Shown piece after piece: positions 8,551 to 16,639 of a stretch of 64,000 nt of DNA. Each line of letters opens with the position of its first letter. Within the stretch, counting starts at the first letter, position 1. The notes beneath the pieces were generated by a model. It saw only the letters and a program-made list of their open reading frames with translations, did no database searches and was not told where the DNA came from. Source of the DNA: Kaistia hirudinis. GTDB lineage: Bacteria; Pseudomonadota; Alphaproteobacteria; Rhizobiales; Kaistiaceae. The stretch lies in contig NZ_JACIDS010000004.1 in NCBI RefSeq assembly GCF_014196455.1, positions 744,001-808,000 of the forward strand. The letters run 5' to 3'. The translations under genes and the position numbers were made by a program.

Positions 8551-9224
8551 GCGTCCAGCACAGCGAGGAGGGCGAAGTTCCTGTCCGTCGTACCCGGACG
8601 GAGGATCTGCGGCTCCAGCTCGCCGACGACATCGTGCGCGGCGTCTTCGCGCCGGGCGACCCCTTGGACGAGATCGGGCTGGCGACGCGCTACGGCGTCT
8701 CGCGCACGCCGGTTCGCGAAGCCCTGCGGCAGCTTGCCGCCAGCGGCCTGGTCGAGATCCGCCCGCATCGCGGCGCCATCGTCACGCGGCCGTCCGAGAA
8801 GCGCCTCTTCGAGATGTTTCTCGTGATGGCGGAGCTCGAAGGCCTCTGCGCCGGCCTTGCCGCTGAGGCGATGTCGATCCTGGAGCGGCGCGAACTCGCC
8901 AAGCTGCATGCCTCGCTCGGCGATCTGGTCGAGACCGGGGATCCGGCGCGCTATGCGCTCGCCAATGAAGGCTTCCACGGCGCCATCTATGCCGGCTCGC
9001 ACAATGAATATCTCGGCGAAATGACGCAGGCGACGCGTGCGCGCCTCGCCCCGTTCCGCCGGGCGCAGTTCCGCCAGAGCGGCCGCCTCGCCGAATCCTT
9101 CCACGAGCACGACCGCATCGTGCAGGCGATCCTGGCCGGCGACCGCGACCGGGCGACGCGCGAGATGCGCGATCACATCGGCACCGTGAAGGAAGCCTTC
9201 GATCGCTATATCGGCGGCCGGTGA
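8547..9224 (+). CDS. GntR-family transcriptional regulator, FadR subfamily (FCD domain)
   Basis: 225 residues from the GTG at 8547 overlapping the atzH stop. The N-terminal winged helix (about residues 14-80) includes [12 protein letters not shown], the GntR recognition-helix motif. The rest is an all-helical FCD ligand-binding domain with FHGAIY and HNEYL, which usually supply metal-binding His residues. As the last gene of the operon it is probably an autoregulated repressor released by a pathway intermediate such as biuret, allophanate or the ring substrate (inference). The operon promoter lies outside the window, so its operator cannot be inspected. Confidence 0.88.
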   Translation: MSVQHSEEGEVPVRRTRTEDLRLQLADDIVRGVFAPGDPLDEIGLATRYGVSRTPVREALRQLAASGLVEIRPHRGAIVTRPSEKRLFEMFLVMAELEGLCAGLAAEAMSILERRELAKLHASLGDLVETGDPARYALANEGFHGAIYAGSHNEYLGEMTQATRARLAPFRRAQFRQSGRLAESFHEHDRIVQAILAGDRDRATREMRDHIGTVKEAFDRYIGGR

Positions 9225-9342
9225 CGGGCTGGCGATACAAAACGTAACAACACCGCGCTTTCGGGCAATCGACGCGCAAAGTCCAAGGACGATGGTCGAT
9301 CTCGGGAAGGGGCCGCTCACGGAGCCACTTCAGGAGACCATC

Positions 9343-9762
9343 ATGCGCATTGCTGCTACCAGCCTTATCTTCGCCTCCCTCAGCCTCGTCGCGGCCGATG
9401 CCTCGGCGGCGGAGCGGAACGGAACCACGTCCATCGAGTTCGACGGGCGGAAGATCGTCCAGTCGTTCAGGACGAGCTTCGACCCCGCCACGGGCGAACT
9501 GCGGCGTTCGGCAACGATCACGCTGCCGACCGGCCGCCAGGCGGCCTACACGATCACCGGGACGTGCCACCGCGAGACGCATAGCTGCGACCTTTCGGGC
9601 AGCGGCGTCGGTCCGCTCGGCAATCAATGGACGGGAACGGGCCTCGCGCGGCGCGAAGGCACGCGCACCTCGATCACCGCGACGCTCGTCGGACCCGGCG
9701 GGCGAACGGTAAAGATCAATCGGGAGGTTGACGGCGACAGCATCTTGCCCAGTGATCTCTGA
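9343..9762 (+). CDS. Small secreted protein, function unknown
   Basis: 139 residues from the ATG at 9343, which has an AGGAG 6 bases upstream; the frame is open further upstream but without a ribosome site. A clear signal peptide runs to about residue 22 (cleavage near ASAAE). The mature part is beta-rich, has a Cys pair (GTCHRETHSCDLSG) that could form a disulfide, and resembles no family I recognise. It is followed 24 bp later by a secreted SH3 protein, with which it may be co-transcribed. The 118-bp gap before it holds no obvious gene. Confidence 0.7.
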   Translation: MRIAATSLIFASLSLVAADASAAERNGTTSIEFDGRKIVQSFRTSFDPATGELRRSATITLPTGRQAAYTITGTCHRETHSCDLSGSGVGPLGNQWTGTGLARREGTRTSITATLVGPGGRTVKINREVDGDSILPSDL

Positions 9763-9778
9763 GATCAAATCCACTGGG
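9748..9778 (+). promoter_or_regulatory. Hairpin spanning a stop codon and the next gene's ribosome site
   Basis: CCCAGTG (9748-9754) can pair with CACTGGG (9772-9778). The second arm takes in the GGG of the GGGAGG ribosome site of the gene at 9787, and the loop holds the TGA of the upstream gene plus the palindrome TGATCTC-T-GAGATCA. Ribosomes finishing the upstream gene would melt it, giving translational coupling. Confidence 0.45.
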
Positions 9779-9786
9779 AGGCCCCG

Positions 9787-10308
9787 ATGATCCGATCCAT
9801 GTTCCTCGCCCTGTTCGGGCTCGCCGCTGTCGCCGTGCTCGCGCCGGCCGATGCGTCGGCGGCGCAGCCCGCCGTCACGACGTCCAAGGTCAATCTGCGC
9901 GCCGGTCCGAGCACCAGCTACCCCGCGGTGGCCGTCATGCCCGCCGGTTCGGCGGTCACCACCTATGGCTGCCTCGCCGATTATTCCTGGTGCGATGTTG
10001 CCTGGGGCGGGGCGCGCGGCTGGGTCGCGGCCTCCTATATCAAGGTCGTCTATAACGGCCAGCCGGTCGTGCTGACGCCAGCGCTTGCGCCGGCTGTCGG
10101 CCTGACGGTCGTGGCGTTCAACCGCGCCTATTGGGACCGCTATTATGTCGGCCGGCCCTGGTATGGCAGCTGGAACAATTACTATCGCGGCGGCGTCAGC
10201 ACGAGCGGTGCGGTCGCCTGCGGCCAGCGCGGCTGCGCCGGCGCGCGCAGCGTCACCGGTCCGCGCGGCAACACCGCGGTCCGCGGCGGCGCTGTCCGGC
10301 GCTACTGA
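9787..10308 (+). CDS. Secreted bacterial SH3-domain protein
   Basis: 173 residues with a signal peptide (about 1-24, ending ASAAQ), then a bacterial SH3 domain (about residues 28-90: KVNLRAGPSTSYPAV and WGGARGWVAASYI). The tail of about 70 residues is Tyr/Trp/Gly/Arg-rich with no recognised domain. Such proteins are exported and are thought to bind peptidoglycan. A GGGAGG ribosome site lies 5 bases before the ATG and overlaps a possible hairpin. It is convergent with mtgA; the shared wall location may be coincidental. Confidence 0.8.
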   Translation: MIRSMFLALFGLAAVAVLAPADASAAQPAVTTSKVNLRAGPSTSYPAVAVMPAGSAVTTYGCLADYSWCDVAWGGARGWVAASYIKVVYNGQPVVLTPALAPAVGLTVVAFNRAYWDRYYVGRPWYGSWNNYYRGGVSTSGAVACGQRGCAGARSVTGPRGNTAVRGGAVRRY

Positions 10309-10331
10309 TCGGGAACCGTCACGCTGCTGGT

Positions 10332-10353
10332 GGCGCGCGTTTAGCCGCGCGCC
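10332..10353. terminator. Hairpin between convergent genes
   Basis: GGCGCGCG (10332-10339) and CGCGCGCC (10346-10353) form an 8-bp GC stem with a 6-base loop, between the convergent SH3-protein gene and mtgA. It lacks a clear T run, so intrinsic termination is only possible. Confidence 0.4.
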
Positions 10354-10362
10354 GCCGCCCCT

Positions 10363-11064
10363 CTAGAGGCAGTCATTGTAGCCGCCGGCCTGGCGGGCGA
10401 GCTGCTCGATCGTGCGGGCGCGCGATTGCATGGCGCGCGTGGGCTTGGCCGGATTGCGCAGGATCGGGTTGGGCAGCGCCGCGGTGAGCAACGCCGCCTG
10501 GCGCGGCGTCAGATCCTTGGCGGATTTGTTGAAATAGCGCCGCGACGCGGCCTCGACGCCGAAGAGGCCGGGGCCCCATTCGGCGATGTTCAGGTAGATC
10601 GTCATGATCCGCCGCTTGGAGAGCACGAAGTCGGCGTAATAGGCGAGCGGGATCTCGAGGCCCTTGCGGATATAGCTGCGCGACTGCCACAGGAAGAGGT
10701 TCTTCACCGTCTGCATCGGGATGGTGCTGGCGCCGCGAGACGGGCCCTTCTTCGAATCGAGCACGAGATTGAGCTGCTGCCAGTCGACGCCATTGTGCTG
10801 ACAGAAGCGGCCATCCTCCGACATGATCACCGAATTCACCATCACCGGCGCGATCTCGTCGAATGAGACCCAGTCGCGCTCCATGCCCTGGAAGGTGATC
10901 GCCGACCACAGCATCAGCGTCGAGACGGGCGGAACGACGGCATAGAGCGGCGTCAGCACGACGGGCAGCGCCGCAATGGCCAGAAACACCTTAAGTACTC
11001 CCATGACGAGCCCGCGGCGGTCGGAGAAGGCGCCCGACAGGGCCGTGGGCCAGGCGATGCTCAT
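10363..11064 (-). CDS. mtgA: Monofunctional peptidoglycan glycosyltransferase MtgA (GT51)
   Basis: 233 residues: one N-terminal transmembrane helix (about 22-45), then a GT51 domain. The catalytic Glu83 lies in EDGRFCQHNG, and the family motifs GASTIPMQ and KRRIMTIYLNIAEWG are present. The enzyme polymerises lipid II into glycan strands at the periplasmic face and has no transpeptidase domain. The start chosen overlaps the oxyR stop by ATGA, which implies coupled translation; an internal Met at residue 21 is a possible alternative. Coupling of a wall polymerase to a peroxide sensor is unusual. Confidence 0.92.
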   Translation of the reverse strand: MSIAWPTALSGAFSDRRGLVMGVLKVFLAIAALPVVLTPLYAVVPPVSTLMLWSAITFQGMERDWVSFDEIAPVMVNSVIMSEDGRFCQHNGVDWQQLNLVLDSKKGPSRGASTIPMQTVKNLFLWQSRSYIRKGLEIPLAYYADFVLSKRRIMTIYLNIAEWGPGLFGVEAASRRYFNKSAKDLTPRQAALLTAALPNPILRNPAKPTRAMQSRARTIEQLARQAGGYNDCL

Positions 11065-11978
11065 GCGGCCGCCTTGGCGGGCTCGAGCGCGAAGCGGCGC
11101 AGGAAATGCGCGAGCAGGCGGAAATCGCCCTCGCGGCTCGATCCCTTGCGCCAGACGAGGCCGAGCGAGCGGCGGGCCGGCCGCGCCTCGATCTCGCAGA
11201 GCGATATGTCCGTGCCGGAGAGGATGCCGGCCTCGACGGCGATGCGCGGCACGAAGGTGACGCCGAGCGCATTGTCGACCATCTGCACCAGCGTGGTGAG
11301 GCTGGACGCGCGGATCTCCTCGCTCTGGTGCTCGACCAGCTCGGGCGCGGCGGCGCGCACATGGTCGGACAGGCAGTGCCCGTCCTCCAGCAGGAGCAGC
11401 GTCTCGCCCGACAATTCCGCCGGACGGACCGAGCGGCGGCCCGCCAGGCGGTGATCCCCGTCGACGGCGAGAAGCAGGCTGTCCTCGGCGATGATCTCGT
11501 GCACCAGACCCTCTGTGGCGATCGGAAACGCGATCAGCACGGTATCGAGCCGGCCAGCGCGCAGGTCCTCCAGCATGACGCGGGTCAGGTCCTCACGCAA
11601 ATGCAGCTTGAGATCGGGATAGGCGCGCCGCAGATGCGGCAGCGTCCGCGGCAGGAAGAACGGTGCGATCGAGGGGATCACGCCGAGCCGCAGCCGGCCG
11701 TTGAGCGGGGCGTGGCCGGCCCGGACCGCGTCGACCATGTCGCGCGCATCGACCAGCAGCGCCTTCATGCGCGCGAGCGCCGTCTCGCCGGCCGGCGTGA
11801 GGCTCGCGATTCGGTTGGAGCGGTCGACGAGACCGATGCCGAGCGTCTCCTCGAGCTGGCGGATCGCGTCGGACAGCGTCGATTGCGTCACGTTGCTGGC
11901 GCTCGCCGCGCGGCTGAACGAGCCGGTCTCGGCGAGCGCCACGAAGTACTGCATCTGGCGAAGGGTCGGGAGTTGCAT
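11061..11978 (-). CDS. oxyR: OxyR-type LysR-family regulator with a single regulatory cysteine
   Basis: 305 residues starting at MQLPTLRQMQYF; longer upstream frames are not family-like. The N-terminal LysR helix-turn-helix (about 4-62) is followed by a substrate domain containing LLLEDGHCLSDH. Cys202 matches the peroxidatic Cys199 of E. coli OxyR. The position nine residues on, where the second Cys should be, is Ala211, so the classical disulfide cannot form. It is divergent from ahpC-ahpD, the standard OxyR target, with inverted repeats in between. Together with the target genes this makes the OxyR call firm, but the switching chemistry must differ. Confidence 0.85.
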   Translation of the reverse strand: MQLPTLRQMQYFVALAETGSFSRAASASNVTQSTLSDAIRQLEETLGIGLVDRSNRIASLTPAGETALARMKALLVDARDMVDAVRAGHAPLNGRLRLGVIPSIAPFFLPRTLPHLRRAYPDLKLHLREDLTRVMLEDLRAGRLDTVLIAFPIATEGLVHEIIAEDSLLLAVDGDHRLAGRRSVRPAELSGETLLLLEDGHCLSDHVRAAAPELVEHQSEEIRASSLTTLVQMVDNALGVTFVPRIAVEAGILSGTDISLCEIEARPARRSLGLVWRKGSSREGDFRLLAHFLRRFALEPAKAAA

Positions 11979-12034
11979 GGGCTGTCCGCTCGTGGGGGGA
12001 GGGGCTTTTGTCCAGGGGCGCGGCAGGTCGCCGC

Positions 12035-12067
12035 ATCGATAATATCGATCGTTCCGTTCGGATATTA
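12035..12067. promoter_or_regulatory. Candidate OxyR operator in the oxyR-ahpC intergenic region
   Basis: The palindrome ATCGATAATATCGAT (12035-12049) overlaps a wider inverted repeat, TAATATC (12040-12046) with GATATTA (12061-12067). The position, between divergent oxyR and ahpC, and the dyad form fit LysR-type binding. It is not a clean match to the E. coli ATAG-N7-CTAT tetramer. Confidence 0.45.
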
Positions 12068-12182
12068 CGGTTTGACCGATCGAAAGACGCGTGTCATTTC
12101 TTCGCACATGCACCAGTGGCGCGCGAGTAGCGCGTGCACTGCGTCAATGGCCTCTTTCGACCACCCTGAACAGGAGATCACC

Positions 12183-12734
12183 ATGCTCGGTATCGGCGAC
12201 AAGCTGCCTGCCTTTTCCGTGACCGGCGTCAAACCCGGCTTCAACCGCCACGAGGAGAACGGCGAGAGCGCCTTCGAGGCCGTGACGGAGACGAGCTTCC
12301 CGGGCAAGTGGAAGGTCATCTTCTTCTACCCGAAGGACTTCACCTTCGTCTGCCCGACCGAGATCGCCGAGTTCGCCCGCCTCGCCAGCGAGTTCGAGGA
12401 TCGCGACACGGTTGTGCTCGGCGGCTCGACCGACAACGAGTTCGTGAAGCTCGCCTGGCGGCGTGACCACAAGGATCTCGACCGGCTGCCGATCTGGTCG
12501 TTCGCCGACACCAATGGTTCGCTCGTCGACGGCCTTGGCGTGCGCTCGCCCGACGGCGTCGCCTATCGCGTGACCTTCATCGTCGATCCGGAAGGCACGA
12601 TCCAGCACGTCTACGCGACCAACCTCAATGTCGGCCGCAACCCGAAGGACACGCTCCGCGTCCTCGACGCGCTGCAGACGGACGAGCTGTGCGCCTGCAA
12701 CCGCGAAGTCGGCGGCGAGACGCTGGCGGCGTAA
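12183..12734 (+). CDS. ahpC: Alkyl hydroperoxide reductase AhpC (actinobacterial-type 2-Cys peroxiredoxin)
   Basis: 183 residues with a peroxiredoxin core. Peroxidatic Cys57 is in DFTFVCPTEI, and the C-terminal pair Cys170 and Cys172 is in DELCACN. This three-Cys layout matches Mycobacterium AhpC, which is re-reduced by AhpD rather than AhpF. The start is ATG 12183, preceded by AGGAG. It detoxifies H2O2, organic peroxides and peroxynitrite in the cytosol. It is divergent from oxyR and followed after a repeat-filled 165-bp gap by ahpD, its expected reducing partner. Confidence 0.95.
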   Translation: MLGIGDKLPAFSVTGVKPGFNRHEENGESAFEAVTETSFPGKWKVIFFYPKDFTFVCPTEIAEFARLASEFEDRDTVVLGGSTDNEFVKLAWRRDHKDLDRLPIWSFADTNGSLVDGLGVRSPDGVAYRVTFIVDPEGTIQHVYATNLNVGRNPKDTLRVLDALQTDELCACNREVGGETLAA

Positions 12735-12761
12735 TCCTGTCAGGACGGCCGTGAACCCTTC

Positions 12762-12883
12762 CACCTCTCCCTGAGGGAGAGGTCGGCCCGCAAGGGCCGG
12801 GAGAGGGTTTACGGCCCGTCCTGATCGTTCCCTAAACCCTCTCCCGACGGCTCCGCCGTCGACCTCCCCCTCAGGGGGAGGTG
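12762..12883. repeat. Paired inverted palindromic element (REPIN-like), copy 2
   Basis: Arm 12762-12811 and arm 12833-12883 are inverted copies of a unit running CACCTC-CCCTGAGGG-GAGGTCG, a variable small hairpin, then GGGAGAGGGTTTA. They fill the ahpC-ahpD gap. The same unit, including the GGGTTTA end, recurs at 32098-32146. Confidence 0.85.
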
Positions 12884-12899
12884 AAAAGCCGAGGCACCC

Positions 12900-13427
12900 A
12901 TGTCGATCGATAGCCTGAAGTCCCGCATTCCGGATTTTGCCAAGGACGTCCGGCTCAATCTCTCTGCGCTCGCCTCCGACGAGACGCTGACGCCGCAGCA
13001 GAAATACGGCCTGATCGTCGCCTGCGGCATTGCGAGCCGCAACAAGGAAGTGCGCACCGCGATGGAGCTCGAGGCGGCGCCGCATCTGACGCCCGCCGCG
13101 CTCGCCGCCGCCAAGGCCGCCGCGACGATCATGGGCATGAACAACGTCTATTACCGCTTCACCCATCTCGTCTCGAACGACGAATACCGCACGCTGCCGG
13201 CCAAGCTGCGCATGAACGTCATCGGCAATCCGGGCGTCGACAAGGTCGATTTCGAGCTCTGGGCGCTGGCCGTCTCGGCGATCAATGGCTGCGGCGCCTG
13301 CATGGACAGCCATGAGGCGGTGGCCCGCAAGGCCAACCTCTCCGTCGAGGCGATCCAGGCCGCCGTCCGCTTCGCCGCGATCATCCAGTCGGCCGCGATC
13401 GCGCTGGAGGCTGCCGAAGCCGCTTGA
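12900..13427 (+). CDS. ahpD: Alkyl hydroperoxidase AhpD
   Basis: 175 all-helical residues with the AhpD active site Cys131-Gly-Ala-Cys134 and His138 ([10 protein letters not shown]), plus Glu119, the same layout as the mycobacterial enzyme. AhpD uses lipoyl carriers such as dihydrolipoamide succinyltransferase to recycle oxidised AhpC, and has weak peroxidase activity itself. It lies downstream of ahpC on the same strand. A paired inverted repeat between the genes may let AhpC be made in excess over AhpD. Confidence 0.95.
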   Translation: MSIDSLKSRIPDFAKDVRLNLSALASDETLTPQQKYGLIVACGIASRNKEVRTAMELEAAPHLTPAALAAAKAAATIMGMNNVYYRFTHLVSNDEYRTLPAKLRMNVIGNPGVDKVDFELWALAVSAINGCGACMDSHEAVARKANLSVEAIQAAVRFAAIIQSAAIALEAAEAA

Positions 13428-13475
13428 CGGAAGCGCGGCGGGCTGCGAACTGCGGTTCGATCCGGAGTTCGTATC

Positions 13476-14393
13476 GTGCCAGATTTCGCCACCCGCCCCT
13501 TCGCGACCCGTCTCGTCGAGACCGCCGATGCGGTCGAGCATCTCCTCGACCGCCTGCTTTCGCCCGATCCCGGCGAGGGTGAGATCGCGCGGCCGGCGCG
13601 TCTCCTCGCCGCCATGCGCCACGCCGCGCTCGGCGGCGGCAAGCGGCTCCGCCCGTCGCTGCTCGTCGAGACGGCGGCGCTTTTCGGGCGCGCGGGTGAC
13701 GGCGTGCTGCGCGCCGCCGCTGCCGTCGAGTGCCTCCATTGCTACAGCCTCGTGCATGACGACCTTCCGGCCATGGACGACGATGACCTCCGTCGCGGCC
13801 GGCCGACCGTCCACAAGGCCTTCGACGAGGCGACGGCGATCCTCGCCGGCGACGCGCTGCAGACCCTCGCCTTCGATGTTCTGGCCGATCCGCTGACGGA
13901 CGGCGATCCCGCGATCCGCGCCACGCTCGTGCTCGGCCTCGCCCGCGCCTCGGGGATCGGCGGCATGGCGGGCGGGCAGATGCTCGATCTCGACGCCGAG
14001 CGCGACCCACCCGACGAGGCCGGCATACGCCGGCTGCAGGCGATGAAGACCGGCGCGCTGATCCGCTTCTCCTGCGAGGCCGGCGCGATCCTCGGCCGCG
14101 CCGATCCCGCCGCGCTCGCCGCCATCCGCCGCTATGGCGAGATCATCGGCCTCGCCTTCCAGCTCGCCGACGACCTCCTCGACGCGACCGCGACCACCGA
14201 GGCGATGGGCAAGGCGACGGCGAAAGACGCCGCCCGCGGCAAGGGCACGCTCGTCGCGCTGCACGGCATCAGCGCGACGCAAAAGGCTCTCGGCGAGCTC
14301 ATCGCCGAGGCCGAAGCCGTGCTGAAGCCATTCGGAGACCGCAGCGCGACGCTGATCGAGGCGGCGCGCTTCGTCGCGGCGCGGCAGAAGTGA
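13476..14393 (+). CDS. ispA: Farnesyl-diphosphate-type polyprenyl synthase IspA
   Basis: 305 residues, the length of short-chain trans-prenyl synthases. The first Asp-rich motif is DDLPAMD at residues 95-101 followed by RRGRPTVHK; the second, LADDLLDAT, is near residue 230. GGGKRLRP around residue 53 binds diphosphate. It condenses isopentenyl diphosphate with allylic diphosphates to give farnesyl (possibly geranylgeranyl) diphosphate for undecaprenol, quinones or hopanoids. It stands alone here, 48 bp after ahpD; no dxs gene is adjacent. Confidence 0.92.
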   Translation: MPDFATRPFATRLVETADAVEHLLDRLLSPDPGEGEIARPARLLAAMRHAALGGGKRLRPSLLVETAALFGRAGDGVLRAAAAVECLHCYSLVHDDLPAMDDDDLRRGRPTVHKAFDEATAILAGDALQTLAFDVLADPLTDGDPAIRATLVLGLARASGIGGMAGGQMLDLDAERDPPDEAGIRRLQAMKTGALIRFSCEAGAILGRADPAALAAIRRYGEIIGLAFQLADDLLDATATTEAMGKATAKDAARGKGTLVALHGISATQKALGELIAEAEAVLKPFGDRSATLIEAARFVAARQK

Positions 14394-14435
14394 GGCGGCG
14401 CCCCGCAAGAACGCTTCGGCTGTCGCCGAAGCTGG

Positions 14436-14626
14436 CCCCTCCCCGAAAGTGCTGACGCACTTTCGACCCTCCCTCAAGGGGAGGGTTCAAGCGGAGACGG
14501 TCCGTGTCGCTTCTGGAAATGTCGTCATCGGCCGGCGCGATCCTGGCGTGATGGTAGGGGCTGCCTCCTCTTGAGCCCTCCCCTTGAGGGAGGGCCGAAG
14601 GCGCGGAGCGGCTTCGGGGAGGGGTA
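14436..14626. repeat. Paired inverted palindromic element (REPIN-like), copy 3, in a 320-bp convergent gap
   Basis: Arms 14436-14491 and 14570-14626 are inverted copies of a unit with CCCCTCCCCGAAG and CCCTCCCTCAAGGGGAGGG halves around a variable internal hairpin. They occupy most of the gap between convergent ispA and the DUF1176 gene; I see no gene in the remainder. It may also act as a bidirectional terminator. Confidence 0.8.
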
Positions 14627-14713
14627 GCGATGCCGATGCAGTGCGCCGGCCCGTCCTCCCCTTAGTTTGCGGGCAAAGGCGGAGAGGCCCGGCCTTGCCG
14701 CGCGCCTCCCGCT

Positions 14714-15802
14714 CTACTTCACCTCGGCCCGATACAGCACCGGCCAGCCTTCCGAAGGAACGCCCTCGCATTCCCCCATCGCGCTCATGTGCGAGAGTTG
14801 AAACGCCTCGCCGTCCCAGACCCATTCCTGCGCCTCGCCGCAATCGCCGATGCCGCGGCCCTTGGCGAAGGCGACGAGGGTCATGGTCTTCTCGTCGAAG
14901 AAGGGATTGATCAGGATGCCCTGTTCCTCGAGGCCGCCGCCTTCGTCGTCGTTCGATGCCAGGGCGGGCGGCAGGATGAAGCGGGCGGTTTCCGGCGCGC
15001 CCCCATTGCGGGTCATCCAGAACTGGGCGGCGAAATTATACGCGCCGGCGCCGCACAGCGCGCCGTAGAGCCGCCGCCCGCCGCCGAGATCCGCGACGAT
15101 CGGCTCGATCGCGTCCATGCTGTCGGCGCAGTCGCCGTTCTTCGCGAGATCGAGCACCGCGGCAGGGAGCGTCTGCGGGACTTCGGCGGTCGGCGCGGCG
15201 GCGTGGATGACCGGGAGCGGCGGCACCGGCGGCACGGCAGTGGCCGGCTTCCGTCCTTTCTTCGCCAGCGCCGTTACGGTGCCGAGGCGCTTCTGCTGGT
15301 CGTCGAGCCAGAGCAATGTCGCGCTCGCGCCGTCCAGCGACAGGGTCGCTGCGAGTGGCCCGCCGGAACTCTTGTCGACGCTCAACGCCAGGATATCGTC
15401 CTTGCGCAGTAGAGCGAGGATCGCCGGCACGTCGGCGCCGGGCACCGCAGCGGCGAAGAACCGATCCCGTTCTTCGACGCGATAGGGACCGAAGTGCTTC
15501 CCGCCTGTCGCCGTCAGGCTCAGCGATTGCGGCGTGTCGTCGCCGCCATCGGCGAGGCTGAAGGCGAGCGTCAGTTCCGGCGCGGCGTCGGGCGCGCCGC
15601 TGCGGTCGAGCCGGATCCAGGCGCCGATCATGATCTCGTCGAGAAAGGTCGCGAAGCCATAGGCGCTGCAGGCGCGCTGGTTGTCGCAGGCGGCGGTCCA
15701 GTGGCGGATCGTGTTGCGCGACGGCAGCTCGGCACGCGCGGGATCGATCGCGGCCAGGCCGAAGGCGGCAAGCAGCAGGACGAGAGCGGGCAGGCGACGC
15801 AT
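14714..15802 (-). CDS. DUF1176 family secreted protein
   Basis: 362 residues with a signal peptide (about 1-24, ending ARAE). The body fits DUF1176: RHWTAACDNQRACSAYGFA near the N-terminus, a run of beta segments, a Pro-rich linker near residue 195, and a C-terminal YNFAAQFW, IGDCGEAQEWVWDGEAF and MGECEGV region with paired Cys. The family is periplasmic and of unknown function. It is monocistronic and divergent from the aspartic protease at 16001 across a 198-bp gap with no visible gene. Confidence 0.85.
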   Translation of the reverse strand: MRRLPALVLLLAAFGLAAIDPARAELPSRNTIRHWTAACDNQRACSAYGFATFLDEIMIGAWIRLDRSGAPDAAPELTLAFSLADGGDDTPQSLSLTATGGKHFGPYRVEERDRFFAAAVPGADVPAILALLRKDDILALSVDKSSGGPLAATLSLDGASATLLWLDDQQKRLGTVTALAKKGRKPATAVPPVPPLPVIHAAAPTAEVPQTLPAAVLDLAKNGDCADSMDAIEPIVADLGGGRRLYGALCGAGAYNFAAQFWMTRNGGAPETARFILPPALASNDDEGGGLEEQGILINPFFDEKTMTLVAFAKGRGIGDCGEAQEWVWDGEAFQLSHMSAMGECEGVPSEGWPVLYRAEVK

Positions 15803-16000
15803 GGCGGTGACCTCGGGGCCGGGAGCGGACGGTCTAGCCGGAATCGGTCCGGCCTCCAGTGATCGCGATCACCGGCATGCTATTCCCGCGCAGCGCGACG
15901 TTAGTCCCGCATTGACGATGATGCGATCCCGAAGGGTTGCCTTCATGCGCCGTTAGCGCGTTGTCTGCGATGGGCGGAGACCCAGTCGGTCCGGCCTCCC

Positions 16001-16507
16001 ATGTTGATGCGCTTCACCCTTCTCGCGGCTCTCGTCATGCTGGCCGTCGGCGTCGCCGCCCAGACCGGGTTCTTCGAGCGCTTCGCGACGCCCATGGCGG
16101 TCAATGTCATCGCGGCCAACCCGCGGCCGACGCCCTCGGGGCCTGTTGTGCTCGATGCCGGGCCGGGCGGCCATTTCTTCGTCGATGCCGCGGTGGCCGG
16201 CCGCTCCGTCCGTTTCATGGTGGATACGGGCGCGAGCCTCGTCGTGCTCTCCGCCGAGACCGCGCGCCGGCTCGACATCCGCCCGACGGCGGCCGATTTC
16301 AGCGGCGTCAGCCGCACCGCCAATGGCACGGTGCGGTTCGCACCGGTTCGCCTCGCCGATATCCGCGTCGGCGCGATCCGGATCATGGGCGTCGACGCGG
16401 CCGTCCTGCCGGACGGGGCGAGCGACACCGACCTGCTGGGCATGAGCTTTCTCGGCCGGCTCGGCGGCTTCCGTTCGGATGGGCGGACCATGGTGCTCGC
16501 GCCATGA
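16001..16507 (+). CDS. Membrane-anchored retropepsin-like aspartic protease (TIGR02281 clan AA)
   Basis: 168 residues with an N-terminal signal or anchor helix (about 4-21). The retroviral-type active site is Asp75-Thr-Gly in RFMVDTGASLVVLS, and the family C-terminal block DLLGMSFLGRLGGF is present. These single-domain enzymes dimerise like retropepsins; in alphaproteobacteria they face the periplasm and their substrates are unknown. A second Met at residue 3 is an alternative start. The 132-bp gap before the phosphohexomutase holds no gene. Confidence 0.85.
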   Translation: MLMRFTLLAALVMLAVGVAAQTGFFERFATPMAVNVIAANPRPTPSGPVVLDAGPGGHFFVDAAVAGRSVRFMVDTGASLVVLSAETARRLDIRPTAADFSGVSRTANGTVRFAPVRLADIRVGAIRIMGVDAAVLPDGASDTDLLGMSFLGRLGGFRSDGRTMVLAP

Positions 16508-16639
16508 TCGCGCGCCGCGAGCCGCTCCGTCGTCAGGACGACACCACCCGTCCGTATCGCCTCGCCAAGGCGGCAGTTGCTTTGGCGGCCGCTTCAGCGC
16601 AAATCTCTCCTGCACCGATCCAGAACCGGAGTATCCCGC

